NCBI GenBank assembly: GCA_963681505.1
Contig: OY811971.1
Span: 7,414,924 to 7,478,923, forward strand
DNA length: 64,000 bases
Source: Eunapius fragilis
Lineage: Eukaryota > Porifera > Demospongiae > Spongillida > Spongillidae
Direction of reading: 5' to 3'
The position numbers and the translations under genes are program-made. The notes beneath the pieces are model-generated. The model was not told where the DNA came from. It searched no databases and saw only the letters and a program-made list of their open reading frames with translations. Shown here piece by piece: positions 1 to 11,300 of this stretch (positions within the stretch are counted from its first letter, which is position 1; each line of letters starts with the position of its first letter).

Positions 1-3000
1 AGCTTCCATCAAATGGTCCTTACCATCCTAAATTGGGCTATCTATTGCAAATTTATTAGGCACTGAATATATAATTAGCCAAACATTTCAATGCGAGCAT
101 TACTTTTCTTTAGCTTTAGAGTTCAAATACCTCAATTTGTGTCTTTCAACCTACTTAACTCATTATCAGCAGGATTATAATTGACCTTCACAGGTTTTGG
201 AGAAGGTATTTGCAACTTATATTTCAATGGACAACGATAGATTGCTGAACTGAAGGATCCTTGCTTGTTTAATGCATTATGGATCTGTTCAAGAGGCTTA
301 TATGTGTCTCTATAGGACCTAAGTACATGCACATTCCAAAGCATGGTCATAATCAATCTAATCCAGATAAATGCATATGTGTGCTGGCTCTTGAACATGG
401 GCTTGACATCTTGAAAATACATCAGTCATGCCCTTCAAGGGATTCCACATTATTAATACAGAGGGGGCATTGCGGATAGCAGAGGGAAATGGTCCACCTC
501 GTGCAATAATTGCGCTCTGCATATATACAAGAGTATCCGTATGTGGAAACCTTCTTCTCTAGGATTACTTTTGGGATTGGCAACAGTCTATGCTTTGGAC
601 ATATTGACCTTTTCTTTGAACAATGTTGTACAAGTTCTCACTTTTGTTCCATTGCTGCTAGCTGAGGCTCAAGCTGGTCTACAATTGCCTTTTCTAAGTA
701 GCGGGTAGAATTATTTGATTTCACAAGGCACTGTAGAAAAAATGGAATTTAAAAAATGAAAACACCCTTGGGGAGTTGCAAGTTGACTCATTGCATGTTT
801 CCGCGCTTCATGTTTCTTCCATCCCCCATTTACAAAGCAAAGATATCAATTTTGCTCATCTACACCATAATTCCTGATCCCTTTTCCTTGGGTCTAATCT
901 TTAGTTCTCCATTGAGTGTTCTAGTCATCGTTCACTGTTATAAGATATATAATATTCATCATGGAATATGACAATGTTCTTTTGGTGTTCATTATTATTA
1001 AATGTGTGAATCCGTTGTGATTACCCCAGTCAGAAACAATATCGATCTATTGCTTGCATTTGCAATGACGGACATGGGACCATCAAACAGCCCAGGACCC
1101 TGTTACGAAAAATTTGGCCCGGGGAAAAAATCGGTCCGGCCGGACCTAGAATGACGCCAAAATTTGTCCGGCTAATCCAAAACTAGTCCGGGTACATAAG
1201 CACCTTGAACACGTTGAGATTAATCTTATTCTTTGTGAAAATGCTGATTCTACGCTAGATTTTCAATTAACTAATCGACTTCCGGGTTGCAATTTAAAAT
1301 TTAAAGCTAATTGGGTACATCGTGCGTGCGCTGGCACAACTTTTGAACGGTACTACATTTGTTGCGTCTAAACACATCTACACTCAAAGGGCTATCGTAT
1401 CGTTCTATTCAATTCTTCTCAGCACCTAAAGTATAGGGCAAGGGGGCGCCATTTGACAGCCGCGAATACGTTGTCCGCTTTCGGCAGATTCAGTATTCGC
1501 TGTATACTTCATCAAAAGGCGTACGGTCTGTTATCTAATCGCATTTGTTGAAAAGGGCTTCCCATAAGTGTTTTTTGGTTCCTTTTGAATACTAAGCCAT
1601 TGTTCCCTCTTAGAAGCTGCTATTCATTACTTCTAAAGCGTCGGAAGCGCACTTTTAGCTAGTACCGTTTGGTGTTTATACCATCCTGCCGTGTCTGGTT
1701 TGTTATCGTCAGAGGCTAATTAGCCTTACCGTCCAGTGTTTACAAGTGAAAGTAGAGTCCCTGCTAATGACAAATCAGGCGTTTAAAGTCACAAATAGGC
1801 AGCCGTTCGAGTACAGTGGTAAATGGCACACAGCTGGATGCAAATTTGCGTCTACCGCGTAACCGGACGCAAAATTGCGTCTACCGCGTATAATGGGTTA
1901 AGTTAAGTAGGAGATGCCAAAAGTGGCCATGCATGGGACAAGAAGCATATGAGTACTTGGTAAGAAATGTAACCGGTGGGTGCAAGCGTAGCACGCAAAC
2001 TTACGCGATGCATACAAAGAAATAAAAGGCTCAGAAATTTGTTGTCAAAGGTACATTAAGAAGAAGAAGGGCAAGGTTTGTTCATTTTAATGCACACAAT
2101 TATGTCGTCCGCAAGTCATGGGTAGTGCTTTATTATAGACGATGGAAATAATATTTGTTGGAGTTAAGAAAGTTAGAGCAGCGTCGTATTCTGCATGAAT
2201 GTTGTCGGGCACATGAGGGTGAAGCGAACTTTGTTCAGGATCAATGAACGGTTTATGTGGCCTTGAACGGTCAAAGATGTGAATGACACGGTGAGACATG
2301 CAATTTAGAGTTTTAGCCATAGAATCTATTAAGCCCCTAATTCCTCAGGGGAGTTGTGGGGGACGGGACATGCCAGTGACTCTTATTAGAATGGGATGTT
2401 CAGAACTGAATCACACTAAGAACAGGCATAGACTTTACCATGACGTTTGAATACTTTACATGTGATGTGTACATATAATCCACAGGGTCACCATCCATCC
2501 TTTCCCTACATATGGTTCCAGCAATATGCACAAGCAGGAAATAATATAAGGAAATAAGTAATTCATGTCCATGTAAACACGGAAATTGTTTTAATGCATG
2601 TTTGCGTTGGACGTGTACAACATCCTCTTTATAATGGAGGAAACAGCAACACTCCTCAAATGGTCACGTGCAGGGATATGTGGGGGGAGGGGGGGGTATC
2701 ACCATACCCACACCGCTCCACTTCCTCCTCTCCTTATACCTCCTTTCCCTTACCTCCTCTTGTTCCTCTCCCCCCCCCCCCCCTCCCACCCCCCCTCCCT
2801 TCAGTTATTTGATGTATGCAGCATGGGGAAGTCATTATAAAAAGAACTTCAGCTATTCTTCTAGGCATGCTGTTAGAGTTATACACTATTGTAGTGAGCA
2901 ACTACCTGGTTTGATAGTGCAACAGCAACTTCAGCTGCTGATTTTTTGCACTAACGGAAACAGTACATGGAATATTGCCCAGTGATTCAAGTAATGACCA

Positions 3001-4054
3001 ATCCACTTATAGGCTCCATCAGGCCTGTGCCTCATATCAGTGAGATCAATCTGAAATCCAAATAATAAATTGTGAAAAAAATACTATTATCTAACCTGTC
3101 CTCAAGCGTGATGAAATAATTGGTCTCAGTGGAGCACGAGTCGACTGCTGTTTTCTTGCAAGCATGTCCACTGCAGATCTTGGAATGCATTCATATGACT
3201 TTGCTATCTACAGAACACAGACCAGTTTTAAATGACCTAGCATGCACGTGCAAGGACAGTGGATTTACCTCCTGTATGCTCTTCTTACTGCCAATATGTC
3301 CCTTTTGCCTGCAGTGAACTTCTTCAATTATATCAAAGAACTCATCTATAAATGCTATTCTTCTCCATTTGGCCATTATACCGTTGTGCATATCATTAGA
3401 ATTCAACAAGTAGATATGTAAGTGTGTGGCAAATGCATGTGGTACTCATGTCTTGCTCATAACAACGTAATCGTGCGTGCGGGCATATGTACATCAATTT
3501 TTGGCTGGGAGACACAAGACATCTTTAACTCCTAGTGCAGGGTGGTTAAGGGTGGTTAATCAATTCAAAGCGTTTTTTCTTCACCCAGAATTCTGATTGT
3601 GAGCTGTAAGTTACGGCTGTTGGGTTCTTCTTGACTACATTCTCCATTGTTCTCTAGAAATGGCCTTACTCGATTTATCATCCCTGTCTTTGAACTGCTC
3701 AACGCAAAATATGTCAAAATGCTGCTTCTGATCACACAAATCCATTTACTCGACGGTGGTGACTTTTACAACACATGCATCTGCATAGTTTGAAATTGCA
3801 TATGCGCATTGAAGTTACACGGATTCATCCAATTTTGAAATTGCGCGTCGCGATTTCGAAATTGGGTGACAATTTCGAAATCGGTACGCAATTTTCAAAT
3901 TGCACAATGCAATTTCCAGTCCTCTCACAACTGGAGGTCTTCACCCATCTTCCACAGTGCAAAAATGTGAATACTATGGCGTATACTATGGCGTACATTT
4001 AGAGTATAGGCAGCAATATAAGCTAGAACCATATAAGCAAATGCGTATATAGCA
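1..4054. other. Left intergenic region, no supported gene
   Basis: I see no gene here that I can support. Short open frames exist on both strands but none shows a domain, codon continuity or splice structure. Noticeable items are a two-unit tandem repeat at about 1841-1892 (TTGCGTCTACCGCGTA repeated with 29-base spacing), a G-rich then C-rich tract at 2675-2812, and a cluster of AATTTCGAAATT-like palindromes at about 3781-3915, described separately. The region around 1090-1200 has repeated TCCGG words and may be one end of a transposon, but I cannot find a partner end. Confidence 0.5.
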
Positions 4055-5451
4055 ATATTGTCTATTTGCATCCGTGTGTACACCTGTACACATATTGGGT
4101 AATATGTGTACAGGGGAGCACAAATTACTTACCCTACCTTATCTTTGTAAGTAATCACATTTGTCATTCAAAAATTAATATCTGAGTACACAACAGATTA
4201 TTAATTGATGGTCACTATTAATTCAAATTATTTGATTGTTATCTAACAAATAAACCACATTAGAAAAACAAAGAAAACTTTGCGCATGTTACTGAGGTGT
4301 ACGTGTACGCAGAGCAAGACTGAAGGCTCGAATAGTGGAGGTGCAAATAGTGGAGGCGCGAATAGTGGAGGCGCGAGTAGAGGAGGCACGAGCACTGAAG
4401 GCTCGAATAGTGGAGGCACAAATGGAGGAGGCGCGAATAGTGGAGGCGCGAGCAGAGGAGGCACGATCGAGCTGACGGCTCTAATAGCGGAGGCACAAAT
4501 AGTGGAGGCACAAATGGCGGAGGCGCGAATAGTGGAGGCACGAGCACTGAAGGCTCGAATAGTGGAGGCACAAATGGTGGAGGTGCAAATAGTGGAGGCG
4601 CAAGCACTGAAGGTGCAAATAGTGAAAGAGTCATGGTAGGGAAGTGCAAGTAGAGGTAGAGGAAGTGCAAGTAGAGCTTGAGGAAGTGAAAGTAGAGGTA
4701 GAGGAAGTGCAAGTAGAGGTAGAGGAAGTGCAAGTAGAGGTAGAGGAAGTGCAAGTAGGAGTGAAGGAGTAAAACCTCAAAACCTAAAGCAGCAGTCTGC
4801 CCTGAGATGATGGAATGATACTAACATGAACATTTAGCATTGTTGCTGTTTTTTGATACACAAGTGATTGAATTTGCAAGATTCTTTTGCATTGAACATC
4901 ATTTTCCTACATAGACTAATTTGTGTACACCTGTACACATTTTACTGCAAAACTTTCCTGATACAACCACATGAATAATTTCATATTATATAGTTACTAC
5001 ATCATGCCCTCTATCACTTTCAATACTCATTTGAAAACAGTATACTACTATAGTGAAGCAATGTAATATGTGTACAGGCGTACACAAATTAGAGCATATG
5101 ACTGTAAAAGTGATTACCAAAAAGGAACAGCATTTGTTTGATGTACATACAAAACCAACTATGTGGATAAAATTTGACTTATTGAGAATGTTCCCATCAT
5201 GTTTGTTTTAATCTCTAACTTTTGCAGTGTTCTGCAGTGCTATAGATAACAGAATTAAGAGTTGTTATTGCAATTAGCCAAAATTAGCATATTCATGACA
5301 CACTTAACCACAAGTTAACACCACCATAGGGGGTATAGATTTTCACAAGTTGTGTAAAATGCTCACTGCTGGTATGAGATATAATGCAGCAAAATGAAAG
5401 GAGTAATTTGTGTACCACTGTACACATTTTAGGATGCAAATAGACAATATA
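4055..5451. mobile_element. Non-autonomous terminal-inverted-repeat DNA transposon, ~1.4 kb
   Basis: The left end starts ATATTGTCTATTTGCATCC and the right end is its exact reverse complement, GGATGCAAATAGACAATAT (5433-5451). Inside each end, after a short gap, there is a second matching block (ATGTGTAC...CACAAATT). A palindromic word of the form GTGTAC-N-GTACAC recurs at about 4075, 4103, 4920, 5068 and 5407. This looks like a set of transposase-binding or hairpin-forming sites. The interior has no transposase and instead holds a minisatellite (4318-4760). The superfamily is not clear because I could not define a target-site duplication with confidence. Confidence 0.7.
4318..4760. repeat. 3n-periodic minisatellite inside the TIR element
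   Basis: Two neighbouring tandem arrays are present. From 4318 to about 4625 the unit is a 12-18-base word of the type AATAGTGGAGGCGCG, interleaved with AGCACTGAAGGCTCG. From about 4636 to 4760 the unit is GGAAGTGCAAGTAGAGGTAGA. All periods are multiples of three, so long open frames exist on both strands: Gly/Ser/Asn-rich on plus, and Pro/Leu/Phe-rich on minus. I read these frames as a by-product of the period rather than a protein gene, because there is no start context, no splice structure and no non-repetitive flanking domain. Confidence 0.75.
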
Positions 5452-8382
5452 GTCAGCCAAGTACGGTTTGTGGTATCTTAGTAAACCTTTGAATTTCATA
5501 AATGTTTGGTGCATGAACCGCACACTATCGTAAATCGGGTTGTGACCTTCCGCAAACCGGTACTTCTCACCCCACCCTCCCCTTCCCCTTTGTATCTGCT
5601 TGGTTATAAAAATTTTCTTCGTACATATAAGTGGTACAACAAAATAGTCAAACACCATAGTCCTTGAGACAGCGGTCCCCACGTACTAACTTCATACGTG
5701 ACCTGATAATTAATGACGAGCATAATTAGGCGCCAATTGAAATTTTCATACTTACCTCTACTGATGGACTTGTTGGTGCCGTCACGCTTTAGTTCTCGAC
5801 CTAACCAAATGCGGAAAAAAATACCTTTTAGTGCCTCTAAATATTCTTAACAGTTCGAGTCGAAGCGCTGCAGTAGACCAAAATGAAAGTAGCAATGCCA
5901 TTGCGTAACTTACCTCAGCAGAATCGGCCGCATGTGGTAGCCGGTGACAGAGGAAAATCTGTCGCCCGGAAACTGTATCGCGCTCACAATTAGCAGTTAG
6001 CGAGGAAATTCTGTCGCGCGCATGCTGGATATCACTAATCACTATATGGAGAAATGGTCATACATCGGCGCATTTTATTTCAAATTGAATTCTAAATAAA
6101 CTCAAAAATTGCTAAAAATTGGTCTGAATTCGAATTGTATTTTTCAGTGCGATATACTTAAGTAACCTGATGCAAAAATCAAGACAAAAATTTAATTACT
6201 ATCGCAAGTAATTATACTTTCAACATTGCCGTTAGCTTCAATAACTACAATAAGCAGCATTTCCTTAATAAACTCTGCATATCAGCCTCACCCCATCCGA
6301 CGAGGAGTGGATGCGCATCAATTAGCACGTAGGCGACCATTGTTGTGAAGGTGAGTATGTACAATTGCGGATTCTTACTAGTAAGTGCAGAGTGGCATAT
6401 TGTTACTAGTGGCGGGTATGCATCAGTACTATGCTTACATATAGTACACGTCACGTTCAATATAATACTCAGTAGTAGTTTAAACTTAACACACTGACAA
6501 CGATGGGGGACTGGGACCGCGATCCCAGACTGTACTCCTCCCAGGTAATCAATTTGCTCCAATGGGGGGCGGGGCGGGGGCGCCGCCATTACCCCCCCCC
6601 CCCCCCTCCCCCCCCGCAATTCAGGAACCGCAGTATACCAGTATATCCCCCCCCCCCCCCCCCCCCCACCGGAAAGGATGAGCAGACGCCTATGTGCTAT
6701 GCGTGCTCGACAATGTGAAGCGAAGGTCGGTTAGCCTGCATGGCGTCATCGTGAAAGCAGCAATGTTGTAGACTGCTAACTGTCCCTATTGATTGTTAGC
6801 TGTATGCCAAATGCTAAATACACCGGCTTACAGGGTCTGGGGAAATTATTAGCCCCCGCGGACGAAAGGGTTATGGTGAACAAATGCCCCATTGAAATTC
6901 ATGATAGAAGCCCCCCCCTCCCCCCAATCTTTATACTGTCTGAAGGTACTGTACATATGGCCGTATGAAAGTTCGAAGCGCTGTCAACGTAGGGGTGGGT
7001 GGTCCGTGCTATGAAAGGAACGGTGAAGGTCAAATTTTTTATTGCTTGAGTATCCTTTTTGCTTCTGTCTTGTGGCTTCTCGGGGTGCATAAATTTGTGT
7101 TTACATGTATGCCACTAGAATGCTATGCTCATTACATCTACCATTGTATGGTATTTCGGTTTTAGTCAGCTAGTATGACCTCAGCAAACTTCGGGCAACA
7201 TGGCCACCACACGATCATGCATATAGGTGAGTTAATGTTGTCTTGCACAGTATCATACTCACCATTACACACATAACCCACAGATACTAACAAGCGTGCA
7301 CTCCAAGTTCACAAAACACACAGTCACACTCAGAATTCTATATATTATTCGCCCAACACACCAATTAACATCAGTATACACACCCAACTCATACTCTACA
7401 CACTAGCAACAGTGTGTACATTCCCAATCACCATACACACCAGCATAGTTTCAATGATGGGGCAGGAGTGCCCATCCCCTTCCATATTTTTGCCCCCTCT
7501 TTGGCAATGAAGGGATAACAAGTGACAAAACACATGCACAGCTAGAATTAATATTGTCGTGCTTGGTATAAATTGCTCCTAAACGTTTCAACTTAACATT
7601 TGTCTCTGACATGCACATTAGGGCTTCTCTGATCACATTATAGCCAATCGAAGAATTGGTCAAACCATCCATCCATAAGGTTACTAATGTGTAGTCAAAT
7701 ATCCTCTTTCTCTGCTTCTGTTGTGTCAGAATCTCTATTACACTTTAACATGATTGCCACGGACGAAGTTAAAATACAAGGCACAAATGATGACAATTAA
7801 TGAGAATTCATACTTACTTCCATTGCCTGTCAAGCCATCAACTATGCTTCGACAGAGCACAATAAAACGCCACCGTAAGCATAGCATTCCTTTCTATGTG
7901 CAGTCAATCATCACCTCTGGTGTCATCACATTTTTTGATAGGAATTTGATAGATAGTTGAAACCGTTTGTCTAATATACTGTCGCGAATGGTTTTCGTTC
8001 CACAAATGTTGGTTTTGGCCTTGGTTGGCTTTTGTTTTTTTTTGGAACGACGATGCCATTAATATTTTACTTATTACTTGGCGTTTACCTTACCGCCGAT
8101 GATACTTATTAATAGCCTATTTTGCTGAACCCCACCCCCGTTGTAATAACCACGCCGTGTGAACGACATAGAAGTACCATGTGCAATTAATTTCCTGAAA
8201 TGTTGACGGGAATGTCACATATTTTTGACTTGACGCAATTTCAATTATGTAGAATGATAGCTGAGTCATTGAATTGACAAATCTTACTATTTATCATTGT
8301 TTCTACTTCACCTTCACTAAAAGTGAACGAAGATATTGTGAAATCACGTCATTGCTGATGTAACCGCGTGGCTATATGCATT
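5452..8382. other. Intergenic region upstream of the Ig/FN3 receptor
   Basis: I see no supported gene here. There are long C runs at 6592-6615 and 6647-6667 next to a GC-rich stretch (6563-6588), another C run near 6909, and a CA-rich stretch at about 7230-7440. Short open frames such as those at 5293-5682 and 5782-6042 (minus) have no recognisable domain. The 5' flank and promoter of the receptor gene must lie just before 8383, but I see no decisive TATA or initiator motif. Confidence 0.4.
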
Positions 8383-11300
8383 ATGGCTCTCGATTCATCT
8401 CAACCTTGCTGTGTGCTTCTCGCAATACTTTTGGCCACTACCGTGTGTGAAGGTATTACTTTGTATTAACGATTCGATTATAGCTGAGTGCATGTGCGAC
8501 GTTGTAACATTTCTCTCTCAGTAAGCGGCCAGTTTCTCGAGCACCCATCAACTCAAACAGCCGTTCCAGGGGCAGTGACCCAGTTTACCTGCGTTTTCAA
8601 TTACGCGAGCGACTATCACTTTGAGCTAAATGGAAGGAACGATGTCGCCGAAGGCAGGGAGAAATTGAGCTACAACTCCATTTGTAATTCCACCGCTTGC
8701 ATAATAAGCATCTACCTGACAGCTGATAATATTTAAAATCCCAATGGAACCACCGTACAGTGTTTCGCATACTTTGCGGGTTACCTTCCGAGCGAAATGG
8801 CGTATTTGTACATTGCTGGTAAGTTATCTACTGTATATTTCCGTGTTTGCACTATAGTGCACTATAGAACTTATACTATCTAAAAACTGCGCGCTGACGT
8901 GTGTACATTCATGCAGGTCCACCTTTGGCACCATATCCTCGGCTGTCATCGTCAAATGCCACATCTTTGATCATTACATGGGAGAAGCCATATACCTGGG
9001 ACCAGGTCGCCGACATCTACAGCTACACAATTAGAATGTTTAACAGCAGTAACAATGAAACGAGGACCTGGATCGCTAATGTGAGTGCAGGAATCACGTG
9101 GTACTGTGCAGATATTGACACCTGGAGTGTCTACGTTCATCCTTGCCCAAACCGTGTGATTGATGATGATGGTACACTGAACCTAACGTATTACAATTTC
9201 CTGGGGACAAGGAAGACGCATACTCAGAAGTGTGACACGCTAGTGTGGTACGTTTCTGCCACTAGCGCAGCGGGTAAAAGTGACTCAGCAGCGATTCGCG
9301 GTGGATTTTCCCCAGGTATGTACAAGTGTAACCTTAAAAGTATGTAATATTCTCATCAGTGCATGCATGTTCGATGCGAGCGTTATTTGATATACATTAA
9401 ACTGTATGGATGAACATACATGAATGTTTTGTCAGAATGTCTCCCATTTGAACTAGAAAAACAACCGTGGGACATCCAACAGCCCATTGTAGCAGAAGCT
9501 TACTACAATAATGTGGGTAATGGAACAATGGCTGTTTTGATAAACATGAAGGTTAGTTATTGTCATAATTCATGCATGGATATGGGATTTTGCTTGAATT
9601 CAAATCTTCACAACATTCAAAATCCCGGTACTAGCTGACATTAATTTCCTCCAAAGCATTGAAAAGGGATGAGTGCGTGTCAGGCGCAGTTAAAAACGGT
9701 TGGCTTGTAAGGCGCTCGAGTTTTGGAGTGACATACCAGAAATATGTATACCCATACCTGATGGAACAGTGAAATGGAATTAGAAATCGATTTGCTGCTA
9801 AGCTGTGATAGCTTGACAGTATTTATGAAGGTTATAATTATATACAATTACTGAGTGTAACCATAAAGATTATAGAATACAGGGATTGGAAACGGTAAAG
9901 ATTACGAGATTCATCCGATTCCGTAAATTATGTACCCTGGCCAGGGCACTTTTGTGAGCTTTGTCGAGAAAATAGTTGAATGGAATCGCTCCACAAATGC
10001 GTCTTCTTATTGTTAAACGTACTTTTACCATTTGGATAGCCAGATCGGGCACAAGATTCTCAAATGTACCTATATATCTGAGCTTTGACCCCAGCAAACT
10101 TGCGAGCCATTTGCTCCTACAACACATGCACAACACATAAGAAATTTTGATCACGCCACTCAATATGCATCGCTGATTCACAATATGTCCTCAAATATTC
10201 TAGAATCTTTCAGGGAAAAATATAAACAAAAAGTACGTTTTTTTTGGATATCATTATGCGACATATTTACGATGCCAGAACCCTTCGTAAGGACTCCAGA
10301 ACGTTACTACGTCACACTAAAAACTACGTAATCTATATGGGAAACCCCAAAATGGATTTATTATGATTCCTGTGCCCAGAAAAATTACACAACCACTATC
10401 CGATCAGGTGGTAGCTACGATCACTTGCTGGCTACAGTAAAAAGAATAACTATACGATTTTTTGGTGTCAAAGGGGCTGTCCTCACAGATTTATGTGTTT
10501 AGCACAAAAGACCAAACCATGATAAGTCGCTTTGAACAACATGTTTTCATAAATGTCCCATCTTCTATCTAATACTATAATTTCCGACGTACGTACGTAA
10601 CTCATTTATAACACACCTTCACATTGCATCTGTGGAAAATCATTCACTGTAGAACATGCACTCTCATGTCCTTTTGGAGGTTTTCCTACCCTACGCCACA
10701 ATGAGATTCGGAACCTCACTGCAAATCAACAGTCTGAAGTGTGTCACAATGTAACTATCGAACCAACCCTACAACCAGTTACTAGGGAAACCTTCAAACT
10801 CGCTTCTGCCATCACTGACATTGGAGCAAGATCCGACATTGCAGCTGATGGTTTCTGGGGAGGCCACTTTGAAAAAACGTTTTTTGACGTCAGAGTCCTA
10901 AATCCACTTGCTCCATCTAACACCACACCCACACCCAGTGCTTGCTACCGCAGACATGAAAAAGAAAAACAAAGAGCATATGAGCAACGCATCAGGGAAA
11001 TAGAGCATGCCTCTTTCACCCCCATTGTACTCTCCACTACTGGTGGAATGGGTCCAATTGCAACCACTTTCTATAAACGCCTGGCAGACCGGCTAGCTTC
11101 TAAATGGAACTCATCATACAGCCAAACCATTGGATGGTTGCGATGCCGTCTGTCCTTTTCTCTCCTCCGCTCATCCATCCTTTGCATCAGAGGAGCTCGT
11201 TCTTCAAAGGGGCGCGCGTGTACCCTGCAGTGTCCCTCTCCCTGTAGACCTAGTGCACAGTGAATCTAGGTTCACTCTGGACTAGAAAGCAACTAGTTGA

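Noticed and set aside
4243-4754. Long Pro/Leu/Phe-rich and Gly/Ser-rich frames on both strands
   Set aside because: They are produced by a minisatellite whose period is a multiple of three, with no flanking domain or splice structure.
5293-5682. 129-codon minus frame
   Set aside because: It runs across the end of the TIR element into unrelated flank and shows no domain.
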